From Edaphochlamys debaryana (lineage: Eukaryota; Chlorophyta; Chlorophyceae; Chlamydomonadales): DNA of 64,000 bases. Made by a program: the position numbers and the translations under genes. Numbering within the stretch: the stretch's first letter is position 1; every line of letters begins with the position of its first letter. The notes below the pieces were generated by a model. The model did not search any database, was not told the DNA's origin, and saw nothing but the letters and a program-made list of their open reading frames with translations. This document shows positions 20,845-32,156 of this stretch, one piece after another. The DNA is taken from positions 1 to 64,000 of the forward strand of contig JAEHOE010000249.1 in the NCBI GenBank assembly GCA_016858145.1. Reading direction: 5' to 3'.

Positions 20845-23512
20845 TCACAGCCGGCCGCTCACAAAGTCCGCCACCAGCTTGGGCACCGCGCTGTCCAGAC
20901 CCGCCACGTCCAGCATGCCCGGGTCAGCCGGGTCGGCGATGGAAAACTCGGTGGCGCTGAACGCAAGGACCACGAGCTTGGCGTCGGGCAGGCCCATCTC
21001 CGCCCGGTAGCGCCGAAGCGCCTCGGACGGGTGGGTGCGGCCGTACCAGGTCTCGTTGTCGGTCAGCACCACAAACACGTCCACCGGCAGCCGCTTCTCC
21101 AGGGCGTGCAGCATGGGCAGGGCGCAGTCGGTGCCACCCATGGGGATGCGGGAGGCCCGGTCAATGACCTCCTCCAGCCTGTCGCTCGCCCTCAGCTCCA
21201 TGGGCACGAGCTGGTGCGAGAAGGCCAGCGTCTTGACCCAGGGCTCGGTGCGCACCAGGCTCATGGCCACAGCCGCCGAGGCCTCGCGGGCGGTGACGGA
21301 GGTCATGCCGACGCACTGGGCGCCGCCCATGCTGCCGCTCACGTCCAGGCCAAGCAGGTAGCGCTTGCCGGTGGGGACGCAGTTCTTGAAGGCGAGGTAG
21401 AACCCGGCCTCAAGCGCAGCCACCACCGCCGGCTCCGGCTCCCAGCGCGCCACGCCCCTCGCGCCCTGGCCTGCCCGGTAGGTGCACATGGCGTCCAGCA
21501 GGGACATGGGGTGCAGCCGGGCCGCCGCAACGGCCTTGGCGTCGCCCAGCCGCTGCGTGACCCGCGCCAGGTGCTGCGGGTCCCGCATCAGGCCCAGCTG
21601 CGTGAGGCGGCCCAGGTTGCGCACGAGGGCGGTGAGGGGCATGCCGTTCTCGAGGAAGGCGGACCACACCTCGGGGCAGCGCAGCAGGGTGGTGTCGCCC
21701 ACGTGCTCGTGGCCGAAGCGGTGGCGGCGGATGAGCTCGAGGGCGGAGGAGAGGGCGACAGCGTGGGCGGTGGCGTGGGCGGCGACGGCGGCGGGGTCGG
21801 GCTCGGGCTGAGCCTGCTGGGGCTGCTCCGGCTCAGCCTCCGCCGCCGAGGCGCGGATGCGCTTGTTCTGGCGAGTGGGCTTGGGCTCCTTGACGAGGGG
21901 CGGGGGCGCACGGATGTCCTTGCGGAGGCGCTGGGCGTCCACCAGGTACTGCATGACGGGGCTCAGCGGGGCGGGGGCAGCGGAGGGGGCGGAGGGGTCG
22001 CCGGACGGGGCGGGGGCGGCGGGAGCGGGGTCGGACGCGGCGGCGGACGGAGCAGCGGCGTCCTCTGCAGGCTTGGCCTTGCCCTTGCCCTTGCGCGGGG
22101 CGGGCGGCTGGCCGGGCAGCGTGCCGTGGGTGACGTAGGCAAAGATAGCCTTCGTGTCCGCCACCCGCTGGGCCTCAGCCTCGGCGGCGGAGGCGGAGGC
22201 GCCAGAGCCGGCAGCGGCAGCTGAGGCAGCGGCGAGGGCCGCCAGCTCCGAGCCCGCAGCGCCGCCGTCCTCCTCCACCACCACCCAGTCCTCCGACTCC
22301 TCCGCCGGCTTGGCCTCGGCAGCCTTAGCCTCCGCTGCCTTGGCCTCCGCCAGGCGGCGCTTCTTGGCTGCGTGCTGCTCGGGGTCCGGGTGGGCCAGGC
22401 GCAGGAGGTCGCCGTGGGCCCAGCCGTTGCGCTGCGAGTACTTGGTCACCTGGTAGGCCAGCGAAGCGGGGGCCTTGGCCAGGTACCAGTTCGCCACAGT
22501 GCCGCGCATCATACGGCCCCAGCTGGCCTTGGCGCCCGGAACCACCGGCAGGCCGGAGCTCGAGCAGCCGCCGCCCCGGCCACCCCGCCCGCCACGGCCG
22601 CCCCGCCCGCCGCGGCCGCGAGGAGGGCTGGCGTCAGCATCCGACGCCGGCCCCGCAGCCGCCATGGACCAGGCGATGGCCGCCGCTACGTCCAGGGTGG
22701 GCTGGCCTCCCTCCGAGGCGGGCTTGCAGGCAGCCTGGGCCACGGGCCCCAGCTCCTTGCAGCGCTGCACCATCTCGAACAGGGTCGAGCCGGTGCGGCA
22801 GACGGCCTCCAGGGAGGAGAGGGCGGCGCTGCGGGTGGCGGCATCGCCCAGGCGAGCGCACAGGGCGAGGACGAGGATGCCTGCAAGGGCGGAGGGGTAG
22901 GCACGGAGGCAACAGGCTCAGGGAAAGCTCACAAGGGAACACCGATTGGCAACAACCCAGAGTCACAGCCAAGTTTCAGCTGCAAATCTGTCGGGCCCTG
23001 CTGCAAGATACCCGGAAAGGAACAAACGCCTGAGGTCAACTGCCGATACCAAGATCCCTTGCCCCGCCCCGTCCCGCTCCCCACCTGGTCCCTGCTTGGG
23101 CGCTCGGCCCTGCGTGGAGATGTCGCGCACCTCCTTCACCACCCGCTCGCCCTGGCCCTGGGCCAGCAGGCGCAGCACGGCCTCGCAGTTGTCCAGCGTC
23201 AGCTCCTCGCGGCCAACGTAGTAGTTGTTGGCTGGGGGGGCGAGGGAGGAGGGAGGGGTGAGGGGGATGTCAGGTGCGGGGTGCCAACGAGCAAGGGAGG
23301 GGCAAGGCCCAGCACGCGGGACGGGACGAAGGGCGGGACGAAGGCCCAGACCGCGACTCACCCTCGCTGCCGAGGACGATGAAGCGGCGCAGTCGCGCGA
23401 GGTCATCAATCTGGTAGACGAAGCCGCCCGCATTGTTGCGGACCTGGTCATCGCTGAGCGGCTCCGACTGGGGCACATCGGCCACGGGCGCGTCGACAGC
23501 GGGAGCCGCCAT
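20845..23512 (-). CDS. Ro60-like TROVE/vWA ribonucleoprotein, copy A
   Basis: Ro60 proteins bind misfolded non-coding RNAs and Y RNAs in RNA quality control. Three exons: 23512-23362, 23231-23085 and 22880-20845, giving 777 residues. Seen: a TROVE (HEAT-like) region with NNYYVGREELTLDN and NGWAHGDLLRLAH, and a C-terminal vWA domain with MIDAS motif DVSGSM, the Thr of GGTDCALPM and TDNETWYG, which closely follows animal Ro60. Unlike animal Ro60 there is a long insertion inside TROVE with an RGG-type segment ([14 protein letters not shown]) and acidic/Ala/Pro-rich low complexity. The start is the first ATG of an exon that begins MAAPAVDAPVADVP. It is divergent from copy B. Confidence 0.93.
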
Positions 23513-24490
23513 GATTGTTAACGACTTCTAGCGTAATTGAAGGTGCTAGACGCGAGGCGGCAAGGCCTGGACCGGAAGGCCCGAGCGACCCGCCTGTCGC
23601 GGAAAGGAGGTGCTAGCTTCTCCGAGAGAGCACAGCTCGAGTTGTGGAAGAAACTGTTGGTGGTGGGGGAGAGTTTGAGGACTGTTGTGGCTGGTGTCGC
23701 GTGTCGCAGGGGCTTATGAAGGCGGGGATCGCACAGGGCTGCATCGGCCATCCGGGCCCAGGCCTTCCAGCCGGGCCCAACCCAGGCCAGGGCCCTGGGT
23801 AGCGCCCAACTGCCGCCGCCCGAAGAGATCGGAGGGCCCGGAAGAGCGACCCTGTGCCGGAGACGGCCGGAGACCCTGTGCCCGTTGCGGCTGACTGCTG
23901 TGACTAGTCCTCGGTGTTTACAATAAGGGACCCCAGAGGGGTGCACGGCAGCTGAACGCCGTGGCTTGGCAGCCAACCTCACGGGCTTGCCCCCTGCAAG
24001 CCAGCACGCCGCCCCCTGACTTGGACGGCAGGGTCCCTACCCGGGCTCCAAACAAGATCTAGTGAAGACCATCCATCACCTCAACGTGGGCATGTAGGGC
24101 ACATCTCAGACACGAAGACATTGAACCGACAGTGCTGTGCCACTCTGACGTAAGCTGTGCCTGGGTCTTGGGGGCCTGGGCTGGAGGCGGTTCCGGGGCG
24201 CTTCCCAGGGCCCTGGCCTGGGTTGGGCCCGGCTGGAAGGCCTGGGCCCGGATGGCCGATGCAGCCCTGTGCGATCCCCGCCCTAATAAGCCCCTGCGAC
24301 ACGCGACACCAGCCACAACAGTCCTGAAACTCTCCCCCACCACCAACAGTTTCTTCCACAACTCGAGCTGTGCTCTCTCGGAGAAGCTAGCACCTTACTT
24401 CCGCGACAGGCGGGTCGCTCGGGCCTTCCGGTCCTGGCCTTGCCGCCTGGCGCCTAGCACCTTCACTTACGCTAGTAGTCGTTAACAATC
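23513..24490. promoter_or_regulatory. Shared 5' region between head-to-head Ro60 copies A and B
   Basis: The outer ~290 bp on each side are inverted copies of one another and hold the two promoters. The central ~400 bp (23801-24203) is unpaired. It contains GGGACCCCAGAGGGGTGC and other sequence not seen elsewhere in the window. The part 24108-24203 is shared with the third Ro60 copy but not with copy A. Confidence 0.6.
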
Positions 24491-27400
24491 ATGGCGGCTC
24501 CCGCTGTCGACGCGCCCGTGGCCGATGTGCCCCAGTCGGAGCCGCTCAGCGATGACCAGGTCCGCAACAACGCGGGCGGCTTCGTCTACCAGATTGATGA
24601 CCTCGCGCGACTGCGCCGCTTCATCGTCCTCGGCAGCGAGGGTGAGTCGCGGTCTGGGCCTTCGTCCCGCCCTTCGTCCCGTCCCGCGTGCTGGGCCTTG
24701 CTTGAGCCTTCCCTTGCTCGTTGGCACCCCGCACCTGACATCCCCCTCACCCCTCCCTCCTCCCTCGCCCCCCCAGCCAACAACTACTACGTTGGCCGCG
24801 AGGAGCTGACGCTGGACAACTGCGAGGCCGTGCTGCGCCTGCTGGCCCAGGGCCAGGGCGAGCGGGTGGTGAAGGAGGTGCGCGACATCTCCACGCAGGG
24901 CCGAGCGCCCAAGCAGGGACCAGGTGGGGAGCGGGACGGGGCGGGGCAAGGGATCTTGGTATCGGCAGTTGACCTCAGGCGTTTGTTCCTTTCCGGGTAT
25001 CTTGCAGCAGGGCCCGACAGATTTGCAGCTGAAACTTGGCTGTGACTCTGGGTTGTTGCCAATCGGTGTTCCCTTGTGAGCTTTCCCTGAGCCTGTTGCC
25101 TCCGTGCCTACCCCTCCGCCCTTGCAGGCATCCTCGTCCTCGCCCTGTGCGCTCGCCTGGGCGATGCCGCCACCCGCAGCGCCGCCCTCTCCTCCCTGGA
25201 GGCCGTCTGCCGCACCGGCTCGACCCTGTTCGAGATGGTGCAGCGCTGCAAGGAGCTGGGGCCCGTGGCCCAGGCTGCCTGCAAGCCCGCCTCGGAGGGA
25301 GGCCAGCCCACCCTGGACGTAGCGGCGGCCATCGCCTGGTCCATGGCGGCTGCGGGGCCGGCGTCGGATGCTGACGCCAGCCCTCCTCGCGGCCGCGGCG
25401 GGCGGGGCGGCCGTGGCGGGCGGGGTGGCCGGGGCGGTGGCCGCTCGAGCTCCGGCCTGCCGGTGGTTCCGGGTGCCAAGGCCAGCTGGGGCCGTATGAT
25501 GCGCGGCGCTGTGGCGAACTGGTACCTGGCCAAGGCCCCCGCTTCGCTGGCCTACCAGGTGACCAAGTACTCGCAGCGCAACGGCTGGGCCCACGGCGAC
25601 CTCCTGCGCCTGGCCCACCCGGACCCCGAGCAGCACGCAGCCAAGAAGCGCCGCCTGGCGGAGGCCAAGGCAGCGGAGGCTAAGGCTGCCGAGGCCAAGC
25701 CGGCGGAGGAGTCGGAGGACTGGGTGGTGGTGGAGGAGGACGGCGGCGCTGCGGGCTCGGAGCTGGCGGCCCTCGCCGCTGCCTCGGCTGCCGCTGCCGG
25801 CTCTGGCGCCTCCGCCTCCGCCGCCGAGGCTGAGGCCCAGCGGGTGGCGGACACGAAGGCTATCTTTGCCTACGTCACCCACGGCACGCTGCCCGGCCAG
25901 CCGCCCGCCCCGCGCAAGGGCAAGGGCAAGGCCAAGCCTGCAGAGGACGCCGCTGCTCCGTCCGCCGCCGCGTCCGACCCCGCTCCCGCCGCCCCCGCCC
26001 CGTCCGGCGACCCCTCCGCCCCCTCCGCTGCCCCCGCCCCGCTGAGCCCCGTCATGCAGTACCTGGTGGACGCCCAGCGCCTCCGCAAGGACATCCGTGC
26101 GCCCCCGCCCCTCGTCAAGGAGCCCAAGCCCACTCGCCAGAACAAGCGCCGCCGCGCCTCGGCGGCGGAGGCTGAGCCGGAGCAGCCCCAGCAGGCTCAG
26201 CCCGAGCCCGACCCCGCCGCCGTCGCCGCCCACGCCACCGCCCACGCTGTCGCCCTCTCCTCCGCCCTCGAGCTCATCCGCCGCCACCGCTTCGGCCACG
26301 AGCACGTGGGCGACACCACCCTGCTGCGCTGCCCCGAGGTGTGGTCCGCCTTCCTCGAGAACGGCATGCCCCTCACCGCCCTCGTGCGCAACCTGGGCCG
26401 CCTCACGCAGCTGGGCCTGATGCGGGACCCGCAGCACCTGGCGCGGTTCACGCAGCGACTGGGCGACGCCAAGGCCGTCGCGGCGGCCCGGCTGCACCCC
26501 ATGTCCCTGCTGGACGCCATGTGCACCTACCGGGCAGGCCAGGGCGCGAGGGGCGTGGCGCGCTGGGAGCCGGAGCCGGCGGTGGTGGCTGCGCTTGAGG
26601 CTGGGTTCTACCTCGCCTTCAAGAACTGCGTCCCCACCGGCAAGCGCTACCTGCTTGGCCTGGACGTGAGCGGCAGCATGGGCGGCGCCCAGTGCGTCGG
26701 CATGACCTCCGTCACCGCCCGCGAGGCCTCGGCGGCTGTGGCCATGAGCCTGGTGCGCACCGAGCCCTGGGTCAAGACGCTGGCCTTCTCGCACCAGCTC
26801 GTGCCCATGGAGCTGAGGGCGAGCGACAGGCTGGAGGAGGTCATTGACCGGGCCTCCCGCATCCCCATGGGTGGCACCGACTGCGCCCTGCCCATGCTGC
26901 ACGCCCTGGAGAAGCGGCTGCCGGTGGACGTGTTTGTGGTGCTGACCGACAACGAGACCTGGTACGGCCGCACCCACCCGTCCGAGGCGCTTCGGCGCTA
27001 CCGGGCGGAGATGGGCCTGCCCGACGCCAAGCTCGTGGTCCTTGCGTTCAGCGCCACCGAGTTTTCCATCGCCGACCCGGCTGACCCGGGCATGCTGGAC
27101 GTGGCGGGTCTGGACAGCGCGGTGCCCAAGCTGGTGGCGGACTTTGTGAGCGGCCGGCTGTGAGCGGGCGGGGGGCAGCGCTCGAGGGCGCGGGGGAGGG
27201 GAGGGCGCAATAGCGGATGAAGGCTGCGAGACGGGGACGGATGGGTGCGGAGAGCGTATGAACTGTTACTGCGGGGGTGGACGGCCCGCATGCATTGCTT
27301 GACTCAACAGTCAACATTGGGGCATGTGTGATGTTACTGCTGACCTTTACTTTGGTTTGGGTTGAGCTGCTTGATCTTCACTGGTGTGATCTCGCTCCGG

Positions 27401-27700
27401 GAAGGCGGGGTGCTGTCTGTGACATGGGTTGGAGGGGGGACCGAAGGCCACCTCGAGCTGTCAGGGGAGTCTGAGGGAGGAGGTGTGCGCTGCGGCTCTG
27501 AGTCCGAGGAGGTCAGCTTGCAGTTGGGATGCTTGTGGTGCCACAAACACCTTATGGAAGCAGGGCCCGCGCAAGTGAAGCCCCCCCGGCCATGCAACAC
27601 GACCCCCTCGGCTTCCCACGACTCTCGGTCCTTGCCCCTGCTCCCGCCCGCCGCGCCTGTCCAACCCAGCACACACAGCCAGTGCTCAGCAGTCCTCTTC
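24204..27700 (+). repeat. Right arm of the Ro60 inverted repeat (copy B)
   Basis: Inverted counterpart of 20310-23800. With copy A it forms a palindrome-like structure of about 7.4 kb with a 400-bp spacer. Confidence 0.85.
24491..27163 (+). CDS. Ro60-like TROVE/vWA ribonucleoprotein, copy B
   Basis: Exons 24491-24641, 24777-24923 and 25128-27163 give 777 residues with the same domain order as copy A: TROVE region with RGG insertion, then vWA with DVSGSM and TDNETW. The few differences seen from copy A include Phe for Val in LARFTQRL and RRR-A for RIR-A after the KEPKPTRQNK segment. All key residues and both introns are intact, so it looks functional. The 3' flank reads TGTTA where copy A has TGTAA, so its mRNA 3' end may differ. 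Confidence 0.93.
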
Positions 27701-29951
27701 TCAGCTGCAGCAACCAGAGGACGGCTAATCAGACCTATCCCTAGCCTTCCGATCACGGCGGGGCGGGGCACAAGGCACCGACGCAAGCCTGCAGCTCCGG
27801 CACTTGTCCGGCACTACCGGCCGTGCTGCTGTGACCCGGGCTGGATGAGGCTGGACGAGTGACCCGCTAGTCCGCTTACTGTGCAAAAGCTTGCTTGTGC
27901 CCCACGAGGGGGTTCGAGGGCGGCCTGCTGCGCCGTCACGTGCGCTAACGCCGGCTGCTCACGCGTGCTGTGCGTGGCCAGTCGGATCTGCTGCTGCACG
28001 CCAATGACGCCATACCGGTACTCCTTCTGCTGTGCGCACTCCCTTGCCTGGCACTCCTGTTCTGTACCCCTTCTGTGCGCGTGGCTGAGCGCCCGGAGCT
28101 GCATGCACCGATTGAGCTTGTGCTAGGACTTGTGCCGGCGCTTCGCGTTCTTGTGCACAGTGCGTGCAGAGCGGGTGCCATGCCCACAGCAGACGCCCAA
28201 TATGCGTTGCACGGTGTGGGCACCGAGGCACGGCGGGCGCATGCGCAGCATTGGGGGATTACACGTGCCGCACGCTGCGCTGAGCCACGAACCATTCAGA
28301 CGTGTGGGGCCACACAACCCAGACCCATATGGACAGGGCATTCGGGGCACGGACACGACTGACTAAGTGCTTCGAGCATAGGCAGACCAGGCCGAGGCGT
28401 TGTCCCTTGTCGCTGGGACCGCGCATCCGCCCCGCCGCGTATCCCACCGTCCCAACACCTCCAGCCGCCCATACGCAGGAACCCGACACGCACCCACCAG
28501 CACGCACCACACGCCCCCCCCCCCCACCAACCCCAACACAGGCCCTTGCGTGGACCCGCGCAGGCCGCCGCAAGTTGCGGCAGACACCCACACCGCCCCG
28601 CCAGAGCCTTATTGCCTCATCGCCGGCCCAAGAACCGCCGCCGGCCAGTGCATCCCTCTCTTCTTTCCCTGCGCCGCAGCGCACGAAACATCCGGCGCCG
28701 CGAATGGGCGCCGCCATCAAAGTACGCAATGCAACTCGGAGGATACACACGCACAGTACGAAATCCGCAAAGCCTGAGTCATCGCTTTAGGCACGGCCAC
28801 AAAGCCTTAATCATCGCTACAGGGATGGCCGCAGAGCGCCCTTCCCCCCGCGTGCCCAGCTCCCACACCCAACCGGGGCCTCTGCTAATCTTCATCCGGC
28901 CCTCATGTGAAGGACAGCCCAAACAACGCACCGAGGTAGGACCGCCAGAGACGCACGGGCGGGGCTACGCACACGGGTGCAGAGGCAAGACGCCCAGCCC
29001 CAGCCATGTGCTACTGCCCGGCTCGCAAAGCGCGGCCGGATACCGGTAGTACATCACACCCACGCATCCTTCATGACAACTGCCCCCTCACACCAGAGCC
29101 CAGCCCCGAAAACGAAACGCAACACCCCTGCAGCACGGCCGGGGCCTCCCTCTCGGCCTCCTGCTCATTCACGGCTGCACCCAAATCAATCAGTGAGCCG
29201 AACTTGATCTTCCATCTCAAAGCCCTTTTATCGCCATTGTTGCATTGGCCCGATCCTTCTAGGCCTGAAAGGAAGAAACCAACCCAAATCCGGCGCGCCG
29301 ATACCATCAATAGTCCGCGCCCTCAGTCCCTCCTACGTTACAGCGCCGCCCATACTCCCAAGCACACGGGGCCCGCGTGCATGCACGGTCCGTGCAGCCC
29401 TCCCCACCACCCCAGCAACGCACCAGCAAGCACAACAGGCGCGCGCAGGTCTTTGAACCAAACCAACAACAGAGGGCATCCGCCCCATGTCAAAGGAAAG
29501 ACCCAGGGCATTAAACCACATACCGTTCGGGCCCCGTCCCCCAATCTCATCCTCGGTCTCATCTGCAAAACGCATCCCGTCGCCACCCACAAACTCGGCC
29601 CGCGCCCAACAACGGGCTCCGGACCCCTCCGAATCTCCTCGGACCCATCCGCCCTTTCCCAGTCTAGCCCTTCAGCGCGGCCTGTAAACAGCCCCTGCGC
29701 TGCTCGTCTCAGCCCGCACCCGACCGGGCCCATCGGGGGCCCCAGGCCCAGAGGCCCTCCACCTCCCCACCCCCATCCCTCCTTTCCAGCCCAGCCCCTC
29801 CCTCAGCCCCTGAGCCGCGCCTGCGCCGCCGGCCTCCGCCCGAGCCCCCCGGGCCCAACCAGGCCCGAGCTCCGGACCCCTCCGGGCCCATCTGGTCCCG
29901 TCCGGTCCCCTCCGGACCCAGCGCCCCTCCACCTCCTCAGGTCCCCCTGCC
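27164..29951. other. Intergenic between Ro60 copy B and the rhodopsin gene
   Basis: To about 27700 this is inverted-repeat flank. From 27700 to 29951 I see only short frames without domains. TTACA at 29338-29342 (TGTAA on the minus strand) could end the rhodopsin mRNA about 610 nt past its stop. Confidence 0.5.
29338..29342 (-). terminator. Candidate TGTAA polyadenylation signal of the rhodopsin-kinase gene
   Basis: It is the only TGTAA in sense orientation that I see between the stop at 29952 and this point. Confidence 0.4.
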
Positions 29952-32156
29952 TCAGCACATGAAGAGCGCCTGCGCCGCCAGCCTCAGCTTGAGCCGCGCC
30001 CCCACCGACCCCGCCCCCAGCTCCCGCATGGTCCCCTCGTCCAGGTACGGCAGCAGCGCGGGGGTCACCTCCTCCGCCTCGAACCGGGCTGCCAGCGCCC
30101 CCAGCCCCAGCTCCTCCAGCACAGCGCGCATGTCGCCGCCCACGGCGCGGACTGGGGTCGGGGGGTGGGGGTGGGGGTGGGGAAAGGGGAAAGGGGGTCG
30201 GTGCAGGGAACGAGGGTGCGCTCGTGTGGGCGCGCGGGGGCGCGCTGTCTATCGTACATGTTGGATGAGGCGATGCCCAACGCCCTGCCTCCCCTTGCAC
30301 CAATGCGCTGCCCCTTCCTTACTAAGCCTCCTCTTGACCCCACTGTGCACCCCACTCCGCCCGAAACCCTCCTGCCCCCTTGCTGCCCACTCACGTGCCG
30401 CGAGGTTGGGCAGGCGCATGGGCAGGCCCAGCGGCATGGGCCCACGTGACATGAGCGCGCCGCCCGGGCCCACGCCGTACCCGCCCATGCCCATGCCCAG
30501 GCCCATGCCGCCGCCGCCCGCCGCCGACCCGAACCCCGCCTCCGACGCCACCGAGCCCGTGTCCACGCGGGGCTCGGGGGCGGGCGTGCGGGTGCGGGCA
30601 CGGTCCGCGGCCTGGGGAGGGAGGGAGGGAGGGAGGGGGGGGCGGCGGGGGGTTAGGGAGGCCGGCAGGGAGGGAGGCAGGGGGACAGGCCGGCTGGTAG
30701 GAATGCAACCCAGTGCTCTGCGTGCATGCAACTCCACAAACCGCCGCGGCTTAGCCGGCCCCTGCCCCATCGCCCCACCAGCCTCTCTCCCTACCCCCTC
30801 CCTGTCTATCGTCTCCCTTCCTGCCCCACCCCGTCCTACCCGTCCCTCCCCTATCCCTCCCCACCTCGTGGTTGGCCGTAGCCAGGGCTGCATGTGTGGC
30901 CACCAGCCGCTGCTCCATCTCGGCAAGGGCCGCCTGGGGGGGGGGGGGGGGGAAATGGGGGAGAGGGGGGGAGGGAAGAGGCAGGGACGGGGCGTCAGAC
31001 AGGGGGGGGGGGGGAAAGCAAGGGTCAGGGACTTGAGGAGGTGCCGTACACACCCATGACGGCGGCGCAGGGCGGCACTGAGCCATGCGGCACCCCCCCT
31101 TCCTCACCCTGCCCCCCCCCCTCAGGCTCCCTGGCTGCCGCTCCTCCTTGGTTACCACCCTCCCCCCACACACACCGCCGCCTCCTCCTCCACTGCCGCC
31201 CCCACCTCGAGGCCGTTCCTCTCCCGCGCCGCCGCCTCCAGCTGACCCTCCAGCTCGCCCAGCCGCGCCTGAAGGGGGGTAAGCGAGGAGGGCAAGAGCG
31301 GGTTTGGGGCCAGGGCAGCTGGGTGTTGGGCTCAAGGGCAGCGCGCCACCGCGGGCGCAGCTAGGGGGAGGGGTGGACCCTGGCAGCGCGTGACAAGCCC
31401 CTCTCTCGACCCTCCCACAGCCCCCACCTGCAGGGCCTCCACGTCCGCCGCCGCTGCCGCCGCCGCCGCCGAGGCAGCCGCCACCTCCGCCGCCGCCGCC
31501 GCCACCTCGGCCTGCTGCGCGGCTGCGTCCGAGGCGCCCTCCCCCGCCTTCGCAATGAGCTGCTCCTCGAGGTCGTCCACCAGGTCCTGGGGGGAGGGGG
31601 AGGGGGCGAAGGGGGGTGGGAGGGAGGCGTGTGTGGCGTGGGAGGGAGGCGTGGAGGCGTGTGTGTGTGTGCGGGAGGGGGCAGCACGGGGCTCTCCATA
31701 CACCTGCCCCCACCTCGATTCACAGTGCACTTCGCATTCCCCGTGAGGACAGCCAACCACACACCTGCAGCCGGGCCGCCGCATTCGACACCTCCTCCAG
31801 CTGCTCCCGAGAGCGTCCTCCCACTCCACACCCCCTCCCGCCTCCCTCGTACCCTCAGCCCCCCCCAAAAGCCCCACCTGCAGCCGGGCGTCCCCAACCC
31901 CCCCCCCCCTAACCCTCCACACCTGCAGCCGGGCCGCCTCGTTGGAAACCTCCTCCAGCTGCTTCTCCAGCGCCTCGTACTCGCGGCGCAGCCGGGCCGC
32001 GTCCTCGCCCGACCCCGAGCCCGGGGGGCCGGCCGAGGGGGCGGCGGCTGCTGACGTGGCGGGGGCGGGGGCGGCCCCCGAGGAGGAGGAGGAGCCGGGC
32101 GCGGACTTGAGGTCGGGGGGGCTGGAGGCAATGTCCACCAGGAAGCCGGGGTTGGT
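29952..32156 (-). other. Coiled-coil and C-terminal SAM domain block, exons 29-34
   Basis: Exons 32156-31923, 31586-31428, 31268-31206, 30933-30865, 30611-30395 and 30151-29952 (stop TGA). Exons 29-32 encode heptad-like helices ([49 protein letters not shown]). Exon 33 is Gly/Met-rich ([16 protein letters not shown]). Exon 34 matches a SAM domain: [19 protein letters not shown], then [17 protein letters not shown] and [17 protein letters not shown] domains make protein or RNA contacts and can polymerise. Confidence 0.8.

Larger units (their letters stand above)
20310..23800 (-). repeat. Left arm of the Ro60 inverted repeat (copy A)
   Basis: This arm matches 24204-27700 in inverted orientation, covering the whole Ro60 gene plus about 500 bp of 3' flank and 290 bp of 5' flank. 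Coding sequence is nearly identical. Ends were judged by eye and are approximate. Confidence 0.85.

Noticed and set aside
24482..26977. 831-codon open frame antisense to Ro60 copy B, with similar ones opposite copies A (20704-22224) and C (52434-54641)
   Set aside because: High GC with strong codon bias leaves the antisense frame open; composition is Gly/Ala/His-rich, and the sense strand has clear TROVE and vWA domains with introns.
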